64,000 nt of DNA from Vagococcus elongatus (GTDB lineage: Bacteria; Bacillota; Bacilli; Lactobacillales; Vagococcaceae): the NCBI RefSeq assembly GCF_003987645.1, contig NZ_NGKA01000003.1, forward strand, positions 123,490 through 187,489. The letters run 5' to 3'. The translations under genes and the position numbers were made by a program. Shown here piece after piece: positions 38,520 to 46,721 of this stretch; the first letter of the stretch is position 1, and each line of letters opens with the position of its first letter. The notes beneath the pieces are model-generated. The model was not told the DNA's origin and made no database searches. It saw nothing but the letters and a program-made list of their open reading frames with translations.

Positions 38520-38948
38520 ATGATTTACACTGAAGAAGTTTTTGCCATAGAGGATCAGCTGAATGAATTGATTGAAAAAATCACTGAAAGCTATACAATG
38601 GAGAAACTCATTTCTAGTAAAATTGCTATGGAAGCATCGGAAGACGTTCAAAGTAAAATCAACAGCTTTTCAGCAGCGAAACGTTCGTTTGAACCTGTGG
38701 AGGCTTATGGCAAACATGCACCGGATTATCAGGAAAAACGCCGGGCGGTTCGTCAAGAAAAACGTCGCATCGATACTGATCCATTGATTATGAATTTCCG
38801 GAGAAATGAAAGTGATCTGCAAGAAATTTTAGATACTATTTCTTATCGCTTGGCACAGACTGTCTCGCCGGATATTAAAATAGACGCAGGGAACCCGTTT
38901 TTTGAATTTGCCCAAAGAGGATGTGGAGGTAGCTGTCATGTTGGATAA
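38520..38948 (+). CDS. ylbF: YlbF family protein
   Basis: 142 residues, mostly helical, with the Com_YlbF core (about 10-115). The C terminus has a short Cys cluster, CGGSC, followed by His. In Bacillus, YlbF with YmcA and YaaT forms a complex that binds Fe-S clusters and assists RNase Y in mRNA maturation; the cysteines here fit. Start at 38520 behind AGGAATAGAG; an earlier in-frame ATG would overlap ylbC by 17 bases without a site. Confidence 0.9.
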   Translation: MIYTEEVFAIEDQLNELIEKITESYTMEKLISSKIAMEASEDVQSKINSFSAAKRSFEPVEAYGKHAPDYQEKRRAVRQEKRRIDTDPLIMNFRRNESDLQEILDTISYRLAQTVSPDIKIDAGNPFFEFAQRGCGGSCHVG

Positions 38949-39273
38949 TGAAAAACAAGAGCAGATATTGCCGTGGAAAAAACGCCGGGCATTGATTGTT
39001 TGGATGCACACCTTACGCCCCCTTCGCCAGCTGAGGAAATTTGGCATTATCAGTTATGTGTCGAGACAGATGAAGTATGTTTTGATTTACATGGATGAGG
39101 TAGCCATTGAAAAAAATATGTCGGTGATTGAAAAATTGAACTTTGTGCGGAGTGTTGAGCGGTCCTATCGTCCAGATGTTTCTATCGAGTATAGTAAAAT
39201 CGATTTGGAGGATGATGACGGTTTTGATGTCGAGGAACTTGGCACGACAATCAAACTGTCAGATAAAGTTTAA
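38938..39273 (+). CDS. ylbG: YlbG family protein (DUF2129)
   Basis: 111 residues. Core 'ALIVWMHTLRPLRQLRKFG' and 'VSRQMKYVLIYMD' match DUF2129, a small cytoplasmic family of unknown function always near ylbF. The ATG at 38938 is behind GTGGAGG and overlaps ylbF by 11 bases. The acidic tail is usual. Confidence 0.92.
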   Translation: MLDNEKQEQILPWKKRRALIVWMHTLRPLRQLRKFGIISYVSRQMKYVLIYMDEVAIEKNMSVIEKLNFVRSVERSYRPDVSIEYSKIDLEDDDGFDVEELGTTIKLSDKV

Positions 39274-39280
39274 TGAACTG

Positions 39281-39325
39281 AAAAATTCATCAAGTGCCCG
39301 ATAAGCCGCCTTGATGAATTTTTTT
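39281..39325 (+). terminator. Terminator between ylbG and rsmD
   Basis: AAAATTCATCAAG pairs with CTTGATGAATTTTT around a 15-base loop and is followed by T residues. It implies that the ylb block is split into two transcripts or attenuated here. Confidence 0.85.
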
Positions 39326-39347
39326 ATGAAATGGAAGTGAAACTCTG

Positions 39348-39908
39348 ATGAGAATCGTGGCAGGAAAATTTAAAGGTCGACGGTTAAAATCTTTGGAAGG
39401 CAGCAACACCCGTCCGACCTCAGATAAGATTAAAGGAGCCGTTTTTAACATGATTGGTCCTTACTTTGACGGTGAAACAGTTTTAGATTTGTATTGCGGC
39501 AGCGGCAACTTGGCTCTAGAAGCATTATCTAGAGGATGCAGTCAAGCTTACTGTGTCGATCATCACCATCAAGCGATCAAAGTGATCAAAGATAATGTCA
39601 GCCTGCTGAAAGCCGAGCAGCAAGTGGTAATCATGAAAAAAAAAGCCGCCATTGCTTTGCAAGAATTTGCTCAAGCGGGTAATGGATTCGACTTGATTTT
39701 TCTAGACCCGCCCTATATGATGCAAAAAATTGAAGAAGAACTTGATTTTATGCTGGCGAACGGTTTGATCGCCGAGAGAGGGACGGTTGTTTGTGAAACA
39801 GATAAGTCCGTCGAATTGGGCGAGAATATTACAGGTTTGATTTGTAAAAAAAATCAATTGTATGGCAACACTAGAATCACAATTTATCAAAAGAAAGCAG
39901 GTGCTTAG
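39348..39908 (+). CDS. rsmD: 16S rRNA (guanine-966-N2)-methyltransferase RsmD
   Basis: 186 residues. SAM-binding 'VLDLYCGSGNLALEALSRG' and catalytic DPPY; the N terminus 'MRIVAGKFKGRRLKS' and 'RPTSDKIKGAVFNM' are diagnostic. Modifies G966 of 16S rRNA in 30S subunits. Directly abuts coaD (no intergenic base). Confidence 0.96.
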   Translation: MRIVAGKFKGRRLKSLEGSNTRPTSDKIKGAVFNMIGPYFDGETVLDLYCGSGNLALEALSRGCSQAYCVDHHHQAIKVIKDNVSLLKAEQQVVIMKKKAAIALQEFAQAGNGFDLIFLDPPYMMQKIEEELDFMLANGLIAERGTVVCETDKSVELGENITGLICKKNQLYGNTRITIYQKKAGA

Positions 39909-40397
<489 letters not shown>

Positions 40398-40420
40398 TTT
40401 TAAAGAAAAGGATTTTTAAG

Positions 40421-41500
40421 ATGAAATTTCCTCAAAATAGACGTCACAAAAAACGCTTTGCCATTTTTGCCAGTATTTTTATCCTGTCATTTATGTTGGT
40501 AGCCAGTATTTTTATTCCCATCCCTTATTTTATTGAGATGCCGGGAAGTGCTGAAGATGTCCAGCAGTTCGTTCGAGTGGACGGAAAAAGCAATGACCAG
40601 ACAGGAGCTTATTTATTAACAACGGTAGGCATCAGACAAGCCACACCAGCTACCTTTTTGCTGGCAAAAAAGGACACCTTCCAAGAGGTCATTCCCGAAA
40701 GAGATTTCCTAGGTGATAATACCAGTGAAGAACATGAACTGCTTGGAGAGTTGCAAATGTCTTCATCAGAAAATATGGCAAAAAAAGTAGCTTTGGATCT
40801 GGCAGGAGAAACCTATCATTTCTCTTACAAAGGCATCTACGTGATGGATGTTATGGCTACGTCTGATTTTAGGGGAAAGTTGGCTGTGGGGGATCTGGTC
40901 TATCAAGTGGACGACTTATCATTTGAAACAACAGAAGAGTTTATGGATTATGTCGCGTCTAAAGAGTTGGGAGAAACAATCACTCTAAAAATCGAACGTG
41001 ATGGTGAAAAGAAAACCATTTCCGGTAAACTTACCAAATTAAGTGAAGAAAATCCAGTGGGTGTGGGCATCACTTTGACAGAGCACACAGAACTGGTATC
41101 TGATCGGGAAATTACGTTTGAGGTTGAAGGGATTGGCGGTCCCTCGGCGGGGTTAATGTTCACGCTGGAAATTTATGAGTCTCTCACTGGACAATCCTTG
41201 AGGAAAGGCCACGTGATAGCTGGGACTGGAGAAATAAGAAGTGACGGGAAAGTCGGAATGATCGGCGGGATCGATAAAAAAGTGGTTGCAGCTGATCGGG
41301 CGGGAGCTGAAATCTTTTTTGCCCCTGATGAGTCTTATTCAAAAGAAGTACTGGATAAGTATCCCGATCTTAAAAACAATTATCAGCAAGCTTTGGCAGC
41401 TGCAAAAAAAATAAATACCAAGATGGAGATTGTTCCAGTCAAAACAGTACAAGATGCATTGGAGTATATGGAAAGTTTGAATTACAAAGACAGTGAGTAA
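40421..41500 (+). CDS. ylbL: PDZ/Lon-like membrane protease, YlbL (SepM) type
   Basis: 359 residues: one N-terminal membrane helix (about 11-33), a PDZ domain (about 130-215, 'GKLAVGDLVYQVDDLSF') and a Lon-type serine protease domain. The catalytic Ser is in 'GIGGPSAGLMFTLEIYE' and the Lys in 'RSDGKVGMIGGIDKK'. In streptococci SepM trims the competence peptide outside the cell; in Bacillus YlbL is linked to DNA-damage recovery. Role here not known. Confidence 0.93.
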   Translation: MKFPQNRRHKKRFAIFASIFILSFMLVASIFIPIPYFIEMPGSAEDVQQFVRVDGKSNDQTGAYLLTTVGIRQATPATFLLAKKDTFQEVIPERDFLGDNTSEEHELLGELQMSSSENMAKKVALDLAGETYHFSYKGIYVMDVMATSDFRGKLAVGDLVYQVDDLSFETTEEFMDYVASKELGETITLKIERDGEKKTISGKLTKLSEENPVGVGITLTEHTELVSDREITFEVEGIGGPSAGLMFTLEIYESLTGQSLRKGHVIAGTGEIRSDGKVGMIGGIDKKVVAADRAGAEIFFAPDESYSKEVLDKYPDLKNNYQQALAAAKKINTKMEIVPVKTVQDALEYMESLNYKDSE

Positions 41501-41584
41501 GACTTGCTGTTTTTTTCTTGTAATCAGTGAGTGGAAAGTTTAAGATTGATTATGAATGATTGGATAAGGAGAGGAAATTAGGCT

Positions 41585-44062
41585 ATGGAAGAACAAATGA
41601 TAGATAAGCCATATATAAACGGCAGTGTTCAGGCTGTTTTTTTCCAAAATCCGGCCAATTTTTATAAAGTGATGTTGATTGCGGTTGAAGAAACCAATAG
41701 CCGCTATGAAGAACCTGAAATTGTAGTGACTGGAAGTTTTGGAGATATTTTAGAAGGGGAAACTTATCAATTTTTTGGAGATATTGTGGATCATCCCAGA
41801 TATGGCAGACAGTTCCAAGCTACTACTTATAAAAAAGTGAAACCGACAACAGAAAATGGTCTGGTCGAGTATCTTTCAGGGGAAGCTTTTCCAGGTATCG
41901 GGAAAAAAACTGCGGAAAAAATTGTTGATATGTTAGGTTCTGATGCGATTGAAGTAATAATGAATGATCCTAGTCGCTTATCAGAGATTCCTGGTTTGAC
42001 AAAAAAACGCCAGCAGACTCTGCAAGAAGGTATTCGCGAAAATTATGGCATGGAACAGATGATTGTCTCGCTGCATGAGTATGGGTTTGGAAGTCAGTTA
42101 GCAATGACCATTTATCAGTTGTACAAGGGAGAGACTCTTGAACTGATTGAAGAAGACCCTTATCGCTTGATTGAAGATATAGAAGGAGTAGGATTTAAAA
42201 GGGCAGACGCCTTGGCAGAAAGACTGGGAATCGCAGCGGATGCTCCTGTGAGATTGCGGGCAGCTATTCAGTTTGAGTTGTTGCAAAACTCCATGAGTGA
42301 GGGCAACACCTACATGGAAGCAGAAGATTTGCTTAGGGAAGTTATTGAAACGCTGGAAAGCAGCCGTTCTGTTGAAATATCCCCTCAGATGGTAGCGGAC
42401 CAAATTATTCAGCTGACAGAAGAAAATAAAATTCAACAAGAAGAAACTAAAATTTTTGACAATTCTCTGTGTTTTGCTGAAATGGGGATTGGGACTTCTA
42501 TTAAGCGTTTATTATCCCGTAAAAAACGTATACACTACGATGATGAGAAAATAACCGAATTAATCAATTTGTTAGAAGAGAGTAATGGCATGTCCTATGG
42601 TCCTTCTCAAGTGGAAGCAATGAAGGAAGCCATCTGTTCACCATTATTTATTCTTACCGGTGGTCCCGGAACTGGAAAGACGACGGTGGTCAATGGGATT
42701 GTTTCATTATTTGCCGCACTCAATGACTTGTCTTTGGATATTAATGACTATCATGATGAAGTGTTCCCAATATTATTGGCAGCACCTACTGGTCGGGCGG
42801 CTAAACGGATGAATGAAACTACCGGATTGCCTGCCAGTACGATTCACCGCATGCTGGGTTTGACTGGCTTGGAGAAGAACAGCATGGAAGAAGTCCAAGA
42901 GCTGGAGGGAGGTATTTTGATTGTAGACGAGATGTCTATGGTGGATACTTGGCTGGCTAACACACTTTTAAAGTCGATTCCAACAAATATGCAAGTTATT
43001 TTTGTGGGAGATAAAGATCAGCTGCCTTCTGTCGGTCCGGGGCAGGTCCTTCATGATTTACTGCAAGTGAATGAAATTCCCAGCCGTGAACTGACTGAAA
43101 TTTATCGTCAAGGAAATGATTCTTCAATCATTCCTTTGGCACATAGTATAAAGAACGGGCTATTGCCAAGAGACTTCCATGAAAATCAAAGTGACCGTTC
43201 ATTTTTCTCTTGTAATGCTTATCAAGTGGAAGGTTTAATTGAGCAGATTGTAAAAAAGGCTCAGATTAAAGGATTTACAGCACAAGATATTCAAATTTTG
43301 GCTCCCATGTATCGGGGAGTTGCAGGTATTGATAATTTAAATAAAATGATGCAGGAAGTTTTTAATCCTAATGAGACGGGTACTCGAAAAGAGGTCAAGT
43401 GGAACGATAAAGTTTATCGGATTGGGGATAAAGTCCTGCAGCTAGTGAATGAACCTGAACTTAATGTTTTCAACGGGGATATGGGAGCAATCACTGGGAT
43501 AATCTATGCGAAAGATAATGAGGACAAAGTTGATAAGCTGGTGATTTCTTTTGATCAGACAGAAGTGACTTACCAGCGAAGCGAGTGGAATAAAATTACT
43601 CTATCTTATTGCTGTTCTATCCATAAATCCCAAGGCAGTGAGTTCAAAATGGTGATCATGCCGATGGTACAACAATATTTTCGGATGCTGCAGCGAAATT
43701 TATTGTATACAGGGATCACTAGAAGTCAGGAAAAACTGATTTTACTGGGAGAATTAGGAGCGTTTAAACGTGCAGTAGAAAATGAAGGAACTAACCGTAA
43801 AACTTATTTGCTGAAGAGAATTTCAGAAGCCATTGGAGTGGTGGAAGGCAGTCTTCTTTCCGTGACGTATGATAATGAGCCGCTTCAGAAGGCAGAGGCA
43901 GCTAAACCAGAATTTCTGATAGGGGAAGAAGATGTTTTGGCAGATTCAGAGGAAAAGGTATCTGAAAGTTGGATACTGACACTGGATAAAATCGAGCAAC
44001 GGATGATTTCACCGATGGTCGGGATGGATGAGACCCTGACACCCTATGATTTTCAAACATAA
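41585..44062 (+). CDS. recD2: ATP-dependent RecD2-type DNA helicase
   Basis: 825 residues. An N-terminal OB-like part, helix-hairpin-helix motifs ('LSGEAFPGIGKKTAEKI'), then a superfamily 1B helicase with Walker A GGPGTGKTT near residue 359, Walker B ILIVDEMSMV, 'FVGDKDQLPSVGPG', and motif VI near 'NLLYTGITRSQEKLIL'. RecD2 acts without RecBC in Firmicutes, in replication-fork repair. Ends in a bidirectional terminator. Confidence 0.95.
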   Translation: MEEQMIDKPYINGSVQAVFFQNPANFYKVMLIAVEETNSRYEEPEIVVTGSFGDILEGETYQFFGDIVDHPRYGRQFQATTYKKVKPTTENGLVEYLSGEAFPGIGKKTAEKIVDMLGSDAIEVIMNDPSRLSEIPGLTKKRQQTLQEGIRENYGMEQMIVSLHEYGFGSQLAMTIYQLYKGETLELIEEDPYRLIEDIEGVGFKRADALAERLGIAADAPVRLRAAIQFELLQNSMSEGNTYMEAEDLLREVIETLESSRSVEISPQMVADQIIQLTEENKIQQEETKIFDNSLCFAEMGIGTSIKRLLSRKKRIHYDDEKITELINLLEESNGMSYGPSQVEAMKEAICSPLFILTGGPGTGKTTVVNGIVSLFAALNDLSLDINDYHDEVFPILLAAPTGRAAKRMNETTGLPASTIHRMLGLTGLEKNSMEEVQELEGGILIVDEMSMVDTWLANTLLKSIPTNMQVIFVGDKDQLPSVGPGQVLHDLLQVNEIPSRELTEIYRQGNDSSIIPLAHSIKNGLLPRDFHENQSDRSFFSCNAYQVEGLIEQIVKKAQIKGFTAQDIQILAPMYRGVAGIDNLNKMMQEVFNPNETGTRKEVKWNDKVYRIGDKVLQLVNEPELNVFNGDMGAITGIIYAKDNEDKVDKLVISFDQTEVTYQRSEWNKITLSYCCSIHKSQGSEFKMVIMPMVQQYFRMLQRNLLYTGITRSQEKLILLGELGAFKRAVENEGTNRKTYLLKRISEAIGVVEGSLLSVTYDNEPLQKAEAAKPEFLIGEEDVLADSEEKVSESWILTLDKIEQRMISPMVGMDETLTPYDFQT

Positions 44063-44098
44063 AAAGACACAATCTAAAATATAGGTTGTGTCTTTTTT
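44061..44098. terminator. Bidirectional terminator of recD2 and the lipid kinase
   Basis: AAAAAGACACAA pairs with TTGTGTCTTTTT plus two inner pairs. Confidence 0.92.
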
Positions 44099-45053
44099 AA
44101 AACCAAAAAAATCTTTTAACAGTGGATAGCGTCACATCAAAGCCCTGCTTGGGAATAATCTCACCACTCATCTGACCATATTCTTTGGAAGAAGTTGCAA
44201 GACTTATTTTTTTTGCGTTAAAATGATAAACATTTTTGGATTCAAGATGTTTTCCCCGAAATAAAAGGAAGACCAAATATAAAATCTTGTAGAGTGGGAT
44301 TCTTTCAACCACAATCAACTCAAGGTTTTGCTCAAAGGATGAAGCGTTTGGGGCGATTTTTACCCCGCCGCCAAAGTAAGGGTGTTTGGTACAGGTAACA
44401 AGGAATGCCCGCTCAAACGTCACTGCTTCCCCATTTATTTTTACGGACAAAGGAAATCCTTCTTGTTGAAACAGCACCTTGATAGCTGAAAATAAATAAA
44501 TGAATGCGCCCATTTGCAGACGATTGAAGGATTGCTTCTTTTCAGACTGATTGGCGGCCGCAACAATGGATGCGTCTAAACCAATGCCCAAGTTGTTGGT
44601 AATCAATGTGTTTTGTCCGGTCGTTTTGTCCAGACTGCTTAAAATGAACAGTTCTTGTGGCTTAGAAGTGGCTAAAATTAGTTTTAGGGCTTCTAAAGAT
44701 TCGCGGGGAATGCCAGTACTTCGTGCAAAGTCGTTTCCCGAACCGCTAGGAATATAGCCCATGGGAATATCGAAGTGATCCCCTAAAGCGTTCGTTACCT
44801 CATGGAGAGTGCCATCTCCGCCTAAGACCACTAGTAAAGGATAAGGGGCTTGGAGGTCTTTTGACCAAGGTTTGAGAGTAGTTTGCAATAGGTTTCCGGC
44901 AAGTTCAATCGCATGCCCAGCATACTCTGAACGGTAAAATTGATAAGGCACTTTCTTTTCATCTAAATAGTTCTTAACTTCTGCTGCGGCTAGTTTTCCC
45001 TTACCGCCTCCAGAATGTTCGTTTGCGATAATATGCAAAAACAAATAATTCAT
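44097..45053 (-). CDS. Diacylglycerol kinase-family lipid kinase
   Basis: 318 residues. The catalytic domain has the family motif 'VLGGDGTLHEVTNAL' and 'PMGYIPSGSGNDFARSTGI'; the C-terminal beta domain follows. Similar to YtlR/BmrU/DgkB-like lipid kinases; the substrate (diacylglycerol, undecaprenol or another lipid) is uncertain. Start at 45053 behind GAAAGGATT. The frame remains open 16 codons further but would run into the terminator of the neighbouring small gene. Confidence 0.92.
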   Translation of the reverse strand: MNYLFLHIIANEHSGGGKGKLAAAEVKNYLDEKKVPYQFYRSEYAGHAIELAGNLLQTTLKPWSKDLQAPYPLLVVLGGDGTLHEVTNALGDHFDIPMGYIPSGSGNDFARSTGIPRESLEALKLILATSKPQELFILSSLDKTTGQNTLITNNLGIGLDASIVAAANQSEKKQSFNRLQMGAFIYLFSAIKVLFQQEGFPLSVKINGEAVTFERAFLVTCTKHPYFGGGVKIAPNASSFEQNLELIVVERIPLYKILYLVFLLFRGKHLESKNVYHFNAKKISLATSSKEYGQMSGEIIPKQGFDVTLSTVKRFFWF

Positions 45054-45090
45054 AGTGAATCCTTTCGTTTGTTTAGATTGTCGGTAAATA

Positions 45091-45130
45091 AAAAAAGTCA
45101 TTAGGCCACATGATATTGTGCTAATGACTT
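45091..45130 (-). terminator. Terminator of the 49-residue gene
   Basis: On the minus strand AAGTCATTAG pairs with CTAATGACTT, with an inner GCACA/TGTGG extension, followed by seven T. Confidence 0.9.
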
Positions 45131-45173
45131 CTTCATCTTGAGTCAGTACAAGAATCGTTCATCAGAAAACTCC

Positions 45174-45323
45174 TTAGATAAGATTTTTCAATGCTTCTAC
45201 TGCCTTTTCAATTGTAATACCGTAACCAACTTTTGAATCGTCTTTTGCATCATAAGCGATAAAAGTTTGTGTCTGCGTGTTTAAAGCCACACGGTACTTA
45301 AATTGAGCGTTATCGTAAATCAT
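45174..45323 (-). CDS. Small protein of 49 residues, unknown function
   Basis: Reading the minus strand from ATG 45323 gives a 49-residue protein beginning MIYDNAQFKYRVALNTQT and ending EKAVEALKNLI, stop TAA at 45174. AAGGGAGAG lies at good distance upstream, and a strong terminator lies 43 bases downstream. Content (two predicted beta strands, then a helix) looks like a folded small protein, not noise. It is a single-gene unit. I do not recognise the family. Confidence 0.72.
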   Translation of the reverse strand: MIYDNAQFKYRVALNTQTQTFIAYDAKDDSKVGYGITIEKAVEALKNLI

Positions 45324-45512
45324 AACATTCTCTCCCTTCATAGTTTTGATAGAAGGCGTTTAACGTTTATTTGATAACGAAATTCCAACATTCATATATT
45401 ACACTATAGATGAAAAAAAAGCAAACAAAACCTTTTGAAAAGCTGAAGGTACTTCAGAATAGCAATTGACTTTGTGAATAAAAAGAGCTAGAGTAGTAGA
45501 GAATTAAAAAAT

Positions 45513-45556
45513 ATCGCGGTTCATTCATACCATCCCGCGTCATCAAAACTAGGAGG
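45513..45556 (+). promoter_or_regulatory. Candidate preQ1-I riboswitch of queT
   Basis: Stem CGCGG (45515-45519) / CCGCG (45535-45539), with the loop beginning GGTTC and containing ACC, then an A-rich tail CATCAAAACTAGG. This is the compact class I preQ1 layout (stem, C/U-rich loop, AAAACUAG tail for the pseudoknot). The AGGAGG ribosome binding site of queT is the end of the tail (45551-45556), so translational control by sequestration is expected. The gene behind it is a known preQ1-riboswitch target. The base pairs of the pseudoknot could not be settled by eye. Confidence 0.58.
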
Positions 45557-45564
45557 AAATTTTT

Positions 45565-46053
45565 ATGCAAAATAAGAAAACGAAAGGGCTGCTCATTAAT
45601 GGTATTGTTGCAGCCATGTACCTTGTCCTGACCATTTTAGTGAGCCCTGTGGCTTCTGGTCCTATTCAATTCAGAATATCTGAAAGTCTCAATCATTTGG
45701 TTGTTTTCAATAAAAAATTGATTTGGGGCGTATTTTTTGGCGTTGTCTTATATAATTTAATGTTTTCGGAATTCGGGATGCTGGATGTGATATTTGGCGG
45801 AGGTCAAACATTGGCAGCACTGCTGATTACCAGCTTTTTAAAAAAATACATTAAAGATGTCAGATGGCTCTTGGCAGCCAATGTTCTGGTTTTCAGCATT
45901 AGCATGGGATTGATTGCTTGGATGCTGTATGTGACCATACAGGCACCGTTTTGGCTGACTTACGGTTGGACGGCACTAAGCGAATTTATCGTTATGGGAA
46001 TCGCTGCCCCTGTAATGTACTATATTAGTTCCAGAATAAATTTAGATTTTTAG
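45565..46053 (+). CDS. queT: Queuosine precursor transporter QueT
   Basis: 162 residues with five to six membrane helices. The QueT family pattern ('PVASGPIQFRISESLNHLVVF', 'FGMLDVIFGGGQTLAALL') is clear. It is the substrate-binding S component of an ECF-type transporter and needs the shared EcfAAT module coded elsewhere. Imports a 7-deazaguanine queuosine precursor for tRNA modification. AGGAGGA site overlapping the candidate riboswitch. Confidence 0.94.
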   Translation: MQNKKTKGLLINGIVAAMYLVLTILVSPVASGPIQFRISESLNHLVVFNKKLIWGVFFGVVLYNLMFSEFGMLDVIFGGGQTLAALLITSFLKKYIKDVRWLLAANVLVFSISMGLIAWMLYVTIQAPFWLTYGWTALSEFIVMGIAAPVMYYISSRINLDF

Positions 46054-46721
46054 TCTATTGGATTAAAAAAAGTCTTTGTATTGACCGGCAAAAGTTGGAG
46101 AAAAGTCTGACTAATGCAGGTCTTTTTTTATTGCCTTAAATGTCAAATATTAATTGGGTTATTGTGAAAATACCTAAATCAAGAAACAAAGGTGCAAGTA
46201 TCATAGTTTGAGTTAGAACTAGCAAAACAAGGACAACATACTTAAAAGAAACTACTCTCTTTATCTTTCCCATTGTGTAAAAATAAAAGGACTATCAATT
46301 TTTAAAGTTTTAGATTAACACTTATAAATGAATCAGATGCTAAGACGCAGAGCTGATAACAACGAGAGTAGTCTCTCAAATGTTATTGGCTTTTTTGTTT
46401 TATTCTAGCAAAGGAGTTATAGGTTAATTTCACCCTTGCTTAGTACTGTTTTTAACATTTTAGAATTAAATGATTATATATAATATGATTTTATAATAAC
46501 AAGAAACCAGCCATATTAAGAAAAAGTGTTGTTATAAAATAAAAGATCCTTTTAAAAAAAGACTAATAATGTGATAAAATCAAGCAAAAATGATGTAATT
46601 TAAAAAATAAAATAATATAATGTATTTGTGAAATGAATATAGTAAGATGTTTGTATATAGGGTTAAATGCTATGTTAATTGAACAACTTAAAATTAGAAA
46701 AGAAAGAAGGGATCAATCGAG
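46054..46721 (+). other. Long gene-free region before the surface adhesin
   Basis: 670 very AT-rich bases. It holds an imperfect T-tailed hairpin just after queT (near 46115-46135), one strong stand-alone terminator hairpin at 46351-46397, and then about 320 bases up to the adhesin start with several TA-rich -10-like words (around 46600-46680) of which none is convincing. No open frame with a ribosome binding site was found. Confidence 0.5.
46351..46397 (+). terminator. Stand-alone terminator hairpin
   Basis: GATAACA-ac-GAGAG pairs with CTCTC-aaa-TGTTAT, extended by GC/GGC, followed by TTTTTTGTTTT. It is 300 bases after queT and not next to any gene end, so it may close a small RNA or a long queT 3' end. 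Confidence 0.75.
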
